Origin: Planctomycetota bacterium
GTDB lineage: Bacteria > Planctomycetota > Planctomycetia > Gemmatales > Gemmataceae
Direction: 5' to 3'
NCBI GenBank assembly: GCA_003671255.1
Contig: QWPF01000006.1
Coordinates: forward strand, 1-64,000
DNA length: 64,000 nt
Part shown: piece by piece, positions 44,221-53,846 of the stretch
Numbering within the stretch: position 1 is the first letter of the stretch
Layout of the letters: each line of letters begins with the position of its first letter
Made by a program: the position numbers and the translations under genes
Notes under the pieces: generated by a model
Told to the model about the DNA's origin: nothing
The model's database searches: none
What the model saw: only the letters and a program-made list of their open reading frames with translations

Positions 44221-44715
44221 CTATCTGTATTTCCATTGTGGGCCAACTAACCACCTTAAACTTCCGGTCCCTTGTCTGGGAAAACCATTGAATTCAATAA
44301 AAGCTGCACCGCACTTTTCCATTTCGATATTTGCCCCGGAAGCACCTATCAACCAGCTAACAAAAACACCAACATCAGGCATGTGACCAACGAAGGCAGC
44401 GGACTTAGGATTAAATTCTTTAATTATTTTGCAAATGATTTCGGGATAAGCACCAGGCTGAAGCTCTGATCTCTCAAAATAAGATTTATTTTGAGAAAAA
44501 ATATCAGGGAAAACAAGTTTTGATGTTTGGCTGGTTCGGATTAGGGGACTGGAAAGAACAATTTCTGGCATTAGGTGAGCGTTTTCAAGGCTTTTTCTAA
44601 GCCTAATTGACTGTTTTATACCCTTTTCACTTAGTGGGCGTTCAAAATCAGTCCGAATGGAATTACCATCAATATCTAGTGCATCCGCATGTCGAATTAT
44701 TAAAAGTTTCATCAA
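44221..44715 (-). CDS. sixA: Histidine phosphatase family protein, SixA-like
   Basis: A 164-residue protein with the branch-1 RHG/RHA motif LLIIRHADAL, a middle arginine in SSPLIRTSQTS, and a late catalytic histidine in AFVGHMPDVG. Size matches SixA, which dephosphorylates the phosphohistidine of the HPt domain of a hybrid kinase (ArcB in E. coli) or acts in the nitrogen PTS. The first two codons are both ATG, so the start could be 44715 or 44712. The partner here is not evident, since no HPt protein lies nearby. Confidence 0.85.
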   Translation of the reverse strand: MMKLLIIRHADALDIDGNSIRTDFERPLSEKGIKQSIRLRKSLENAHLMPEIVLSSPLIRTSQTSKLVFPDIFSQNKSYFERSELQPGAYPEIICKIIKEFNPKSAAFVGHMPDVGVFVSWLIGASGANIEMEKCGAAFIEFNGFPRQGTGSLRWLVGPQWKYR

Positions 44716-44875
44716 AACCTCTTATTTAATATAACTATATCAACGATTTTTTTGCCTGTTTATCTTAATTTCATCTTATTCACTTGGCATTGGGGTGGGC
44801 AGTTCAATGCAGTATTATCTATAATTTCTTTTTGATGTAGATAAGAACAATGAACCAAGATTGGATAATTCAGAG

Positions 44876-46690
44876 ATGATTCGCAATGACATTCGAAATC
44901 TTGCCATTATAGCCCACGTTGATCATGGTAAGACGACTTTGGTCGATCAGATGCTAAAACAATCGGGAATGTTTCGAGAAAGTGAGTTAAAGGGCGTTTG
45001 CATCCTTGACTCCAACGACTTGGAAAAAGAGCGTGGAATTACGATTCTTGCCAAGAACATCGCATTAAAAATTGGCGATACGAAAATTAATCTAATGGAC
45101 ACGCCCGGGCATGCGGACTTCGGCGGCGAAGTTGAGCGTGTATTGAAAATGGCGGACGGTGTTTTGCTTCTGGTTGATTCCGCAGAAGGCGTAATGCCAC
45201 AAACGCGATTTGTATTGCGAAAAGCGTTTGAGTGCGGATTAAGGCCAATCGTTGTAATCAACAAAATCGACCGTCCAGATGCGAGAATCGATGAAGTCCT
45301 TAATGGCATCTTCGATTTATTCGTGGAACTTGATGCCGACGAAAAGGCTTTGGATTTCATGACTATTTATGCTTCCGGTCGGGAAGGGATTTCTACCACC
45401 GACATGAGCATTCCACCTGTAGACTTTAAACCATTATTTGCCGCGATTTTAAAGTATGTTCCTGCTCCTGATGTCGATATGGATGCCCCGTTACAAATGT
45501 TGGTGGTTACCCTCGATTTTAGCGAATTTACTGGAAGAATCGCTATTGGTAAGATTTTTGCAGGGAAAATTCGTAAAGGTCAGCGTATCGCCCACTTAAA
45601 AACCGATGGAACTAAAGTTGAAGACACCGTCACTCAATTGTTTACCTTTGACCGATTGGGAAGAATTGAAGCAAATGATTGCAGTGCAGGAGATATTTGT
45701 GCTTTGATTGGTCTAGAGGATGTCGATATTGGTGACACGATTGCCTGTGTTACTAATCCTGTTGCATTACCAATTATTACGGTTGATGAACCAACACTTA
45801 GTATGGTTTTTCGAATTAACGACTCCCCTTTTGTGGGCCAAGAAGGCACCTATGTAACCAGCAGACAATTACGTGATAGGCTTTTTAAAGAGCTTCAATC
45901 AAATGTTGCCTTGCGAGTTGTTGCGGATGAAATTAAAAAAGATGAGTTCCACGTTTCTGGTCGTGGCTTGCTTCATCTTTCAATTCTTCTTGAAAACATG
46001 AGGCGTGAAGGATTTGAAATATCAGTGGGAAAACCACGGGTTATCAACAAGATGGTAGATGGCATTGAAATGGAGCCCGTAGAATTTCTAGTGATCGAAA
46101 CGCCTCCTTCTTCTGTTGGTACCGTCATGGAACTTGTAGGTAACCGCAGGGGTGAATGTTTGAAAATGGATGGTCGCGGCGCAATGACCCATATCGAGTT
46201 TCTTATCCCAGCTAGGGGTCTTATTGGCTTAAGAACTCGTTTAATGACAGGCACCAGCGGCGAAGCCATTGTGCATCATAACTTTTATGATTACCAACCT
46301 GTAAAAGGTGGTGTACCTAAAAGAGCAAACGGTGTACTTATTTCTACCGATACTGGTAGAGCAACGCCTTATGCCATTGACATGATTCAACCTAGGGGAA
46401 CATTGTTTGTGCCCCCAGGAAGCGAAGTGTATGAAGGTCAGGTATTAGGCGAGCATTGCAGGGATAATGATCTTCCTGTGAATATCTGTCGTGAGAAAAA
46501 GCTGACCAATATGCGTGCTACAGGTTCTGATGGAGTTTCTGTCATTAAACCACCCCGGGCTCTAACTTTGGAACTTGCCCTTGAGTATATTGAAGAGGAC
46601 GAGTTGGTTGAAATAACACCCAAGGCGATTCGATTGAGGAAGATTTACCTCAAAGAAAACGAACGTAAAAGATCGAATCGAAGCAACTAA
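44876..46690 (+). CDS. typA: Ribosome-associated GTPase TypA/BipA
   Basis: A 604-residue translational GTPase from the ATG at 44876; a TTG at 44861 would add five residues. G motifs: AHVDHGKTTL (G1), RGITIL (G2), DTPGHADF (G3) and NKID (G4). EF-G-like domain II, III and V segments follow, and the TypA-specific C-terminal region includes RGLIGLRTRLMTGTSGEA and LTNMRATGSDG. It assists ribosome assembly and stress or cold adaptation in bacteria. A terminator-like hairpin follows its stop. Length and motifs are typical. Confidence 0.95.
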   Translation: MIRNDIRNLAIIAHVDHGKTTLVDQMLKQSGMFRESELKGVCILDSNDLEKERGITILAKNIALKIGDTKINLMDTPGHADFGGEVERVLKMADGVLLLVDSAEGVMPQTRFVLRKAFECGLRPIVVINKIDRPDARIDEVLNGIFDLFVELDADEKALDFMTIYASGREGISTTDMSIPPVDFKPLFAAILKYVPAPDVDMDAPLQMLVVTLDFSEFTGRIAIGKIFAGKIRKGQRIAHLKTDGTKVEDTVTQLFTFDRLGRIEANDCSAGDICALIGLEDVDIGDTIACVTNPVALPIITVDEPTLSMVFRINDSPFVGQEGTYVTSRQLRDRLFKELQSNVALRVVADEIKKDEFHVSGRGLLHLSILLENMRREGFEISVGKPRVINKMVDGIEMEPVEFLVIETPPSSVGTVMELVGNRRGECLKMDGRGAMTHIEFLIPARGLIGLRTRLMTGTSGEAIVHHNFYDYQPVKGGVPKRANGVLISTDTGRATPYAIDMIQPRGTLFVPPGSEVYEGQVLGEHCRDNDLPVNICREKKLTNMRATGSDGVSVIKPPRALTLELALEYIEEDELVEITPKAIRLRKIYLKENERKRSNRSN

Positions 46691-46722
46691 CGATTTAATT
46701 CTACCTACAGAATTAATGATTC

Positions 46723-46751
46723 AAAACCCTTGGCTAATACCCAGGGGTTTT
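46723..46751 (+). terminator. Terminator after typA, possibly bidirectional
   Basis: AAAACCCTTGG (46723-46733) pairs with CCAGGGGTTTT (46741-46751) over a seven-base loop with one wobble pair. A T-rich tract follows on the forward strand and an A-rich start precedes it, so it may also serve the reverse-strand gene ending at 46782. Confidence 0.7.
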
Positions 46752-46781
46752 GTTGTTATTGGTCTATTAAATACAGGACAC

Positions 46782-47765
46782 TTACTTTTTTAGGTGTTGA
46801 GCAATTAGATTAAGAGCGTCAAAAAAGTAAAACGCTGCGGTGTAATGCCCGCAGTCATACCACTGGATTTGTTGCTTCCCGCTTTTTTCCCAAAGAGCCT
46901 GCGCCATGACGGGTGGAACAATAACATCATTTCTCCCAGCGATTTGTAAAAGCTGTTTAGATTTAAGGTTTTCAGCGTGAGTTAATGGGTCAACAGGTGC
47001 AAGAAGATCAACGAGTTGTTTTTTTGTGCCCCCAAATAACTCAAAAGCTTTTCTAACAATAAGTGCTTGGGGATGATCATAGTACCCTTCAATTAATCCG
47101 CCACCCCCTAGAAGGACAACGACTTTACTGACCGATGGCTCCATTTCTGCGCTAAGAGCTCCGATCATGCTTCCCAAACTGGTTCCCGTAATACCAATTC
47201 TGGTTTTGTCGACATCGTTGCGTTGTTCAAGCCAAGCAACAGCAGTTCGGATATCAAGTACGGTTTGCTGGATGGCTTTGATAGTATGTTTGATATCGGG
47301 AGATAAAAGCCTGACTTTGCTATCTGGAGGCCTCCGTGGCCCATAGTAAGCCATTTGAACAAAGAGGCACCCAATTCCCCTTGAAGCGAGATAAGAGGAA
47401 ATAGTGCGTGATAATGATTGGTCCCCGCCTGTAATATCAAGAACAACAGTGGCAGGAAAGGTTTTTAAATTTCTAGGCACATAATATTCTGCATAAACCA
47501 TGTTGTTTTCAGGAAAAGGAGTCGTTATGAGGGATGGAAAAGTTAGGATAAATACATCAACATTTGAAACTGGAAGCTGATGTTTAGGTTTCAAGATATA
47601 ATTAAGAATAGCTTTTTTGAGATGATAGATCTCGGGGGTTTTTTCAGATTCTGGCTTAGCGCCAACTTGAAATGTGCCCTTCTCTTCTACAAAGGTACCC
47701 GCATTTAATTCAGATAAGCCCACGACCGCCATAAAAAACAGCGCAATTGTTATGGACGTTTTCAT
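46782..47765 (-). CDS. Secreted alpha/beta hydrolase, acyl-CoA thioester hydrolase/dienelactone hydrolase-like
   Basis: A 327-residue protein with a signal peptide (MKTSITIALFFMAVVGLSEL, then NAG). The alpha/beta-hydrolase elbow is GITGTSLGSMIG with the nucleophilic serine, the acid lies in GRNDVIVPP and the histidine in DCGHYTAAF, so the catalytic triad is complete. An esterase-like core with an oxyanion-type TFPATVVLDITGGD strand is visible. Probably a periplasmic esterase of unknown substrate. It follows carA by 28 bases in the same direction. Confidence 0.82.
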   Translation of the reverse strand: MKTSITIALFFMAVVGLSELNAGTFVEEKGTFQVGAKPESEKTPEIYHLKKAILNYILKPKHQLPVSNVDVFILTFPSLITTPFPENNMVYAEYYVPRNLKTFPATVVLDITGGDQSLSRTISSYLASRGIGCLFVQMAYYGPRRPPDSKVRLLSPDIKHTIKAIQQTVLDIRTAVAWLEQRNDVDKTRIGITGTSLGSMIGALSAEMEPSVSKVVVLLGGGGLIEGYYDHPQALIVRKAFELFGGTKKQLVDLLAPVDPLTHAENLKSKQLLQIAGRNDVIVPPVMAQALWEKSGKQQIQWYDCGHYTAAFYFFDALNLIAQHLKK

Positions 47766-47793
47766 GTTGTTCCAAATAATTCAGGGTTTTGAA

Positions 47794-48900
47794 TTATCCC
47801 ATCATATCACGGAATGATTCAAATAAATAGCTGCTATCATGAGGCCCCGCAGAGGATTCAGGATGGTATTGGACGCTCATTAAGGGCAGAGTTTTATGTC
47901 TCATACCTTCAAGAGTGTTGTCATTTAGATTGATGTGGGTAGGTTCAAGATGTGTAGGTAATGTATCAATGCCAACAGCGAAGCCATGATTCTGGGATGT
48001 AATTTCAACTTTTTTGGAGGCAAGATTTAATACAGGCTGGTTTGAACCGCGATGCCCGAACTTTAATTTGAATGTGCTAGCTCCGCAAGCATGGGCTATA
48101 AGTTGGTGCCCGAGGCAAATACCAAACATGGGCTTTTTCCCTATAAGTTCGGAAATGGCCTTATGAGCATAAGTTACAGCAGCCGGATCTCCGGGGCCAT
48201 TAGAAAGAAAAATCCCGTCTGGATTTTGATCAAGCACATCTTGGGATGAGCAATTCCCGGGAAGCACGGTAACTTTGCATCCAATCTGAACCAGACATCT
48301 TAATATGTTTTGCTTCATGCCATAATCTAAAGCAACAACATGGTGCGTTGGTTTGGTTGGCGTTAGATAAGTAACCAAAGAACTGGTGAAACCCTCATTC
48401 CAAGTTGACTTGATCTTTGGCATTACTAATTGCGCAAGATCTGAACCAGCCATTGTTGAGCTTGAAATCGCCTTTTGAACAAGCTTTTTGTTGTCCATTT
48501 CGATGCAGGAAAGAACGCCTTTCATTGCGCCACGCATACGCAACCTTCTAACCAGCGCACGAGTGTCGATTCCTTCGATGCCGCAAATACCGGCTTTATT
48601 TAAGTAATTGCTTAAATCATCAATCGATCGATAATTGCTGGGGATCTTCGTTAATTCTCGAACTACGAAGCCTTCCACCTGTGGGAGATCAGACTCTACA
48701 TCTTCCCGATTGATTCCATAATTTCCAATTAATGGGTAAGTCATGGTTACAATCTGGCCTTTATAGGAAGGGTCTGTGATTACTTCCTGATAGCCAGTCA
48801 TACTGGTGTTAAATACTACTTCACCAGTTGATTCAACCTGGGCACCAAATCCCTTGCCGGTAAAAACAGTCCCATCTTCCAAAGCTAGTTTTGCAAGCAT
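47794..48900 (-). CDS. carA: Carbamoyl phosphate synthase small subunit
   Basis: A 368-residue glutaminase that supplies ammonia to CarB. The N-terminal CPSase domain reads LALEDGTVFTGKGFG, VFNTSMTGYQEVITDPSY; the class I amidotransferase domain has the nucleophile in GICLGHQ and the histidine-glutamate pair in VQYHPESSAGP. I choose the ATG at 48900 because AAGGAAGG lies upstream and the product then has the usual N-terminus; a further ATG at 48942 would add 14 residues. It is not beside carB. Neighbours are a hydrolase gene downstream and maf upstream. Confidence 0.94.
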   Translation of the reverse strand: MLAKLALEDGTVFTGKGFGAQVESTGEVVFNTSMTGYQEVITDPSYKGQIVTMTYPLIGNYGINREDVESDLPQVEGFVVRELTKIPSNYRSIDDLSNYLNKAGICGIEGIDTRALVRRLRMRGAMKGVLSCIEMDNKKLVQKAISSSTMAGSDLAQLVMPKIKSTWNEGFTSSLVTYLTPTKPTHHVVALDYGMKQNILRCLVQIGCKVTVLPGNCSSQDVLDQNPDGIFLSNGPGDPAAVTYAHKAISELIGKKPMFGICLGHQLIAHACGASTFKLKFGHRGSNQPVLNLASKKVEITSQNHGFAVGIDTLPTHLEPTHINLNDNTLEGMRHKTLPLMSVQYHPESSAGPHDSSYLFESFRDMMG

Positions 48901-49007
48901 GAGTTGATTGTGCCTTCCTTTATACTGATCCAAGATGTCCACATAAACTTTTTACGGCTAAAGCCCAATCTTTCCAAGATGGTAGCAGGCAAAAATTAGG
49001 ATCATAA

Positions 49008-49604
49008 TCAAAAGTGATCGATTGCTAACATTTTCTCGAACTTTTTAAGGTTAATTAAAAGACTTTCTAAAGGAAGACCAATCACATTGGTGATAGATCC
49101 TTTAGAAATTTTTACCCAAGGATCATTTTCTTCCTCGATGGCATAAGATCCAGAGTGATTTTTCCAAGACCTTGTTTCAAGATAATGCTCAATTTCTTCA
49201 GGTATCACTTTTTTAAACGAAACGATGGATTGTTCCTGCCAGCACATCTGCAAATTTGTAGGTTTATGCCAAAGAACAACGCCCGTCCATAATTCGTGAT
49301 CCCTTCCGGACATTCTTGAAATCATATCTTTGGCGTCATCACGGTCTAAAGGTTTAAGTAAAGGTTTTCCATCAATCCAACCGATGGTGTCAGCTGCAAT
49401 AATAATCCCATCGCCAACCTGAAAACTTACTTCTTGTCCTTTTAGCCAGGAAATCAATGCCACTTGTTCTCTGGGGGATGAAAAACCCGAGGAAGGTTCT
49501 TCAATATCAGGTTTAATGATTTCAAAAGTGTGGAAAATTCTTTTGAGTAGTTCAATTCTTGAGGGAGAAGAACTTCCGAGAATTAAGTTTTGCTTGCTTT
49601 CCAT
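49008..49604 (-). CDS. maf: Maf-like nucleoside triphosphate pyrophosphatase
   Basis: A 198-residue protein. The nucleotide-binding loop ILGSSSPSRIELLKRI is a variant of SxSPRR; other family motifs are IIIAADTIGWIDGKPLLKP, MISRMSGRDHELWTGV and GSYAIEEENDPWVKISKGSITNVIGLPLE. Maf proteins hydrolyse dTTP, UTP, CTP or modified nucleotides as a housekeeping function and can affect division. The start overlaps the upstream GT9 gene by 22 bases, implying coupled translation. Confidence 0.9.
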   Translation of the reverse strand: MESKQNLILGSSSPSRIELLKRIFHTFEIIKPDIEEPSSGFSSPREQVALISWLKGQEVSFQVGDGIIIAADTIGWIDGKPLLKPLDRDDAKDMISRMSGRDHELWTGVVLWHKPTNLQMCWQEQSIVSFKKVIPEEIEHYLETRSWKNHSGSYAIEEENDPWVKISKGSITNVIGLPLESLLINLKKFEKMLAIDHF

Positions 49605-50653
49605 TTTTGAACAGTTCTTTCTACCAGAGGAAACAATTTTTCAGGAACAAGATCATCGAGGCAGATCATTTTTGGGCATTTAGTAAGGTAACTGCCTTTA
49701 CAAGGTACCGAAGTTGAAACGGTGTTATGAAATTGGCCGTATGGCCCATTCCATTCAACTTTAGTGCAAAGAAAGGGGGAAATAATATTTTTGCCCTGCG
49801 CAACTGCTATATGCAAAGGGCCCGTATCGTTGGAAAAGACAAAATCCATCTGCGAAATTACAGCAATAAGCCCACGGAGATTTGTTTTACCCGCAAGATT
49901 TAGCACCGGGGTTTCGGGCGGAATTAAAGCAGCAATTTCAGAAGCATTTTTGCAGTCATCGTTGCCGCCAAAAAGAATGATGCTTCCCGAAGTCTCAGAT
50001 TGTGCTTTATGTAAAGTCTTTGCGTAGTAACTTGAAGGCCATTGTTTGGTAAGCCATCTAGCTCCGGGGCAACATCCAATCCAAGGCCTGGGAAGTCGGG
50101 AAATCAAATTTAAAACATGTGTTTTTTCAGCTTCATCAATAGGAAAAGATGCAGGTGGGATTTCTCCCGTGCAACCAAGAAACTTCGCAGCCTCCCAATA
50201 CCTTTCTACTGCATGCATCCCTTTGGTCGGGTATCGAACCAAGTGCGTGTAAAAATAACTTGAACCTTCCCTGCAATCTTCAAGGCCAATCCTTTTTGGT
50301 GCTCCGCTAAGTCGGGTAAGAATTCCGGTGCGAAGTAAGCACTGCAGATCGATTGTCAAGGTAGGTTTGAAAACTCTAAGCTTGCGAACCAATTGCCAAA
50401 AAGAAGAAATAGACTTACCTAAATTTTTTTTCCAAATATTCCGGTCAAAGCTGAATACTTGGTCAATATCAGGATGATTAGTCAAAATGCTTTCATAGGA
50501 TTGGTTAACCAACCACCCAATTTTAGCTTTTGGATGTGCTTGTCTTATCCCGCGTAAGAAGTGTAAACTGTTGGCAATGTCGCCAATTGCACTGGGTTTA
50601 ATTATTAAAATCCGATCAAGATCAGCTTCGTTTAAAATGGAACTGGCTTTCAT
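49583..50653 (-). CDS. Glycosyltransferase family 9 (heptosyltransferase-like)
   Basis: A 356-residue GT-B enzyme. The N-terminal motif ILIIKPSAIGDIANSLHFLRGIRQAHP is diagnostic of family 9, as is the C-terminal nucleotide-sugar site with FSNDTGPLHIAVAQGKNII. Members transfer heptose to LPS inner core or sugars to other lipid-linked acceptors. Which acceptor applies is unknown, and planctomycete LPS genes are not otherwise evident in this window. It overlaps maf by 22 bases and lies 43 bases after the 608-residue secreted-protein gene. Confidence 0.87.
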   Translation of the reverse strand: MKASSILNEADLDRILIIKPSAIGDIANSLHFLRGIRQAHPKAKIGWLVNQSYESILTNHPDIDQVFSFDRNIWKKNLGKSISSFWQLVRKLRVFKPTLTIDLQCLLRTGILTRLSGAPKRIGLEDCREGSSYFYTHLVRYPTKGMHAVERYWEAAKFLGCTGEIPPASFPIDEAEKTHVLNLISRLPRPWIGCCPGARWLTKQWPSSYYAKTLHKAQSETSGSIILFGGNDDCKNASEIAALIPPETPVLNLAGKTNLRGLIAVISQMDFVFSNDTGPLHIAVAQGKNIISPFLCTKVEWNGPYGQFHNTVSTSVPCKGSYLTKCPKMICLDDLVPEKLFPLVERTVQKWKASKT

Positions 50654-50696
50654 GGTTTTTAAATTGTTCCGTTAGGATGTAAAAACGAAAACCACT

Positions 50697-52523
50697 TTAG
50701 GGTTTCTTGTTCAAGGATTCAAAAAAAATCTTTACTCTTTTGTTTTGATCCTCAAGTAGCGTGATTATTTCCAACGATTCTTTTGGGCTTATGCCAAGTT
50801 TTTCTGGAGTGTTTTGTGCCGGATCTAATTGTAAATATAACTCCCTTGAATGTTTTTGGTATTTTAAAAGGCCCGCAGTATCTGATTCTGCAATGCAAAT
50901 ATCAACACTTGAAATAAGTTTGGAACTTTGTTTGAGGAATTCACTGACACTTAAACCAGGAAATGCACCGAATAAGAATTTTCTCGCCTCCATCACTTTA
51001 TCCGATTTATTAAGCCATAAAGCTTTGAACTGTTTTATATCGGTTTCAACTTCAGGCGCATCAGGGAAAACAGACTCAAGAAGTTCAATCGCCTGTGGGA
51101 AATCTCCATCTCCTGCCATTCGCCTTGCCTCTATAATTTTGAAGTCCAAGATTTTTCTCTTGGGCGAGTTTTTATCAGCCTCAATTTTAATCAGTTTCGC
51201 TTGATAGTTGTTTACTTCAGCGACATGCCCAAGTAAAGCCGAGAGCTTTTTTTCTCCTAGTTTAATTTCATTATCACTTGCTATATCTGGCCATTTCAAT
51301 TTTAAGTCATTGAGTCCTAAAAGAATGCCGTTGGTTTTTTCAAAGCTGTATTTTGCCAGTTTTTCAATTTTATCGATCCTGGTTTTTAACTCGTCGTCTT
51401 TGAATGATGGTTTGTTTAATTCTCTAAAAAGTGCCCCCATGAATGCAAGATGATCATTTACCTGTATCAACCATATAGTTTTTGGCTTCTCATAGGGTTT
51501 TTCAGGTTCGAAATTTAATGTAATCGATTCCTGTTCGTTTGAAGTTCTAAAGAACGGGAATTGTGCGATCGTAATACTGTTTTTGATTATTTCTACAAAT
51601 GCAACTCCAAGAAATGTCTTTCCTGAATAATCGGAAAGTGAAAATATACCTTGATTATTTGTTTTAGAAGTAAAACCTTCCTGATTGCTGGCTACTTTAA
51701 AAGAGGATCGCAATACAACTGCTACTGGAAAATAGCTTTCTAGGCTTTTAACCTCCAAGCTTTGTTTTTTTGGGGTTATTTTAAATCCAATATCAATGGC
51801 AGTGTCCGGGATTTTAATCGCTTTTAATCCAATTAAATCAGGTAACTCGATACCGGTGTGTAATCTGGAATTGAAAAGGCGTTTTTTTTCGTTAGAAGCA
51901 ACGGGATCTGTGAGTTGTAAAACCGTCCATTTATAAATGTTGTTAGATTTGCTGGTCTGGGTTCTTCTTAAAATTTGAAAGTAGTCTCCTTTTTTTGGAG
52001 AAAGATAATCTGAATCAGATTGGTTGTAACTTTCAAATTGAAGTTCGTAAAGGTCTTCGGTAATTTTTTTTGTAATCGTCGCTTTTGGTGCCAGATATTC
52101 CTTAATTAAATTCAAACTTTTCGATGGTATTTCTTCCTGGTTAACACAAGTTGTTTGTTGGGTTGGAAATAAAAGGTTGTTCTCGTAGTCAGCAAAGTTG
52201 ATTTTTATAATAAAATGATTGTCTTCGTAAGTGACAAATAGAGTTGCTGACAAAGTTTTGTTGGTTTCATTTTTCAAATTAATTAAATTTGTTTGATCTA
52301 CAAGTTTAAGTTCTTGTAATTGAATAATTCCTTTAAATGATTGTTTAACCCTGCTAGAAATTGATTCTTTAATTAAGTGCGTTTTTTGTTTTGTTAATAT
52401 ACCTTTAGTTTCAAAAGCAATAAGTATCACAAGGTTTTTTTCTTTTGATGGTGCAGCAACGCATGTACTTGCATGGAAACAAGAAAAAGAAAATAAACTA
52501 ATGATAATCAAGGGCTTTTGCAT
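50697..52523 (-). CDS. Large secreted protein of unknown function
   Basis: A 608-residue protein. Residues 1-23 form a signal peptide (PLIIISLFSFSCFHASTCVAA). Residues about 25-170 hold a soluble domain with alternating strands; residues about 270-330 look like an Ig-like, carboxypeptidase-regulatory-type fold (TSKTNNQGIFSLSDYSGKTFLGVAFVEI); residues about 390-600 are helical and TPR-like (ARRMAGDGDFPQAIELLESVFPDAPEV). I recognise no catalytic motif. It lies 18 bases after aroA and 43 bases before the GT9 gene, so it is probably co-transcribed with them. Function is unknown. Confidence 0.75.
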   Translation of the reverse strand: MQKPLIIISLFSFSCFHASTCVAAPSKEKNLVILIAFETKGILTKQKTHLIKESISSRVKQSFKGIIQLQELKLVDQTNLINLKNETNKTLSATLFVTYEDNHFIIKINFADYENNLLFPTQQTTCVNQEEIPSKSLNLIKEYLAPKATITKKITEDLYELQFESYNQSDSDYLSPKKGDYFQILRRTQTSKSNNIYKWTVLQLTDPVASNEKKRLFNSRLHTGIELPDLIGLKAIKIPDTAIDIGFKITPKKQSLEVKSLESYFPVAVVLRSSFKVASNQEGFTSKTNNQGIFSLSDYSGKTFLGVAFVEIIKNSITIAQFPFFRTSNEQESITLNFEPEKPYEKPKTIWLIQVNDHLAFMGALFRELNKPSFKDDELKTRIDKIEKLAKYSFEKTNGILLGLNDLKLKWPDIASDNEIKLGEKKLSALLGHVAEVNNYQAKLIKIEADKNSPKRKILDFKIIEARRMAGDGDFPQAIELLESVFPDAPEVETDIKQFKALWLNKSDKVMEARKFLFGAFPGLSVSEFLKQSSKLISSVDICIAESDTAGLLKYQKHSRELYLQLDPAQNTPEKLGISPKESLEIITLLEDQNKRVKIFFESLNKKP

Positions 52524-52541
52524 TTCAAATTCCGCAATTAT

Positions 52542-53846
52542 TTAGGTTGCTTTTGCAAGATCATCAAAAAAAACAGGATAAGTTTTAGCAACACATGAGG
52601 GATTACAAATGGTTATTCCAGGGATTTTTAATCCAGCAATTGAAAAACTCATCGCAATTCGGTGATCGTTATAGGTTTCAATTTCCGCCCCATGAAGTGA
52701 GGAGGGATGAATAATAATGCTGTCGGGAAATTCTTCAACCATTGCGCCTATTTTTCTTAATTCATTTGCAAGTGCGCTTATACGGTCTGTTTCTTTGTGT
52801 CGTATGTGGCCAATATTTGAAATCTTTGTTGTGCCCTTGGCAAAGCAGGCTACTACCCCAAGAGTCATTACCGTGTCGCTTATGTCGTTCATGTCGATAT
52901 CAATGCCATGTAATTCTGAACCGGTAACAGTTGTTGAGTTGTCGTTTTGAATGATTTTTGCGCCCATAAGTTGAAGGGCTTGGGCGAATTTTATATCGCC
53001 TTGAAGCGATTTGGTTCCTAGTCCGGGTGTTGTAACGGTTCCGCCCGATATCGCTGCTGCGGCGTAAAAGTAGCTAGCTGCAGAAGCATCAGGTTCAATC
53101 TGGTAATCGAACCGGTTTCCAGTCTGATTCCCTTGGATTAGATATTCTCTGTCAGAAATTTTTTCAGTGTTTATTCCCCAATCTTTCAGCATGTTTAGAG
53201 TTATTTCAATGTAAGATTGGGAAACAATTTTACCTTCTAAAGTGATACGGGTTTCACCTTTGGCAAAAGGGGCTGCCATCAAAATTCCACTAATAAACTG
53301 ACTGCTCATTTCTGAATTGATTCTTGCGTATCCCCCAGACCACCCTGAGGTTTTTATGATAACAGGCGGGCAGCCATTATTGTTTTCACTTGAAGAATTA
53401 ATGTTGAGTTCATTTAAGGCTTTTAGCAAATCATTGATTGGCCTTTCCTGCATTCGCTTGATGCCATCGAGCTTATAGGTTCCATTTCCTAGTCCAACCA
53501 TGGCTGTTAAAAAGCGCATTGTCGTTCCGGAGTTTCCTGTGAAAAGGTTGGCATTCGAAGAGGGAATTATTCCCGGAGCTTTTGGAGATGAAACAAAAGC
53601 TGTACATTCTTTCCAATTTACAGAAAGAATAAACCCAAGTTTTTCTAAGCAATCAACCATAATTTCAGTATCTTCGCTTCGTAAGATGCCGCTTAAATGG
53701 GTTTTTCTATTACCAGAATTGAGTGCTGCAATTACCAATGCTCGATTGGTGATACTTTTTGAACCTGGTAAATTGCACACTAAATCAATCGGTTTTTTTA
53801 ATGGATTGATTGTGATCTTTTCTGAATATACTTGGTCTATTTTCAT
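52542..53846 (-). CDS. aroA: 3-phosphoshikimate 1-carboxyvinyltransferase (EPSP synthase)
   Basis: A 434-residue shikimate-pathway enzyme joining phosphoenolpyruvate and shikimate-3-phosphate. Substrate-binding motifs are LPGSKSITNRALVIAAL, FTGNSGTTMRFLTAM, PDASAASYFYAAAAI and the C-terminal DHRIAMSFSIAGL, with RHKETDRISAL in between. Length is typical. Its start overlaps the truA stop region by four bases, indicating translational coupling. No other aro gene is nearby. Confidence 0.95.
   Translation of the reverse strand: MKIDQVYSEKITINPLKKPIDLVCNLPGSKSITNRALVIAALNSGNRKTHLSGILRSEDTEIMVDCLEKLGFILSVNWKECTAFVSSPKAPGIIPSSNANLFTGNSGTTMRFLTAMVGLGNGTYKLDGIKRMQERPINDLLKALNELNINSSSENNNGCPPVIIKTSGWSGGYARINSEMSSQFISGILMAAPFAKGETRITLEGKIVSQSYIEITLNMLKDWGINTEKISDREYLIQGNQTGNRFDYQIEPDASAASYFYAAAAISGGTVTTPGLGTKSLQGDIKFAQALQLMGAKIIQNDNSTTVTGSELHGIDIDMNDISDTVMTLGVVACFAKGTTKISNIGHIRHKETDRISALANELRKIGAMVEEFPDSIIIHPSSLHGAEIETYNDHRIAMSFSIAGLKIPGITICNPSCVAKTYPVFFDDLAKAT

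Noticed and set aside
44850-44879. Nine-codon leader peptide (ATG at 44850, stop overlapping the typA ATG)
   Set aside because: The frame is very short and could be chance; no ribosome-binding site or attenuator structure supports it.
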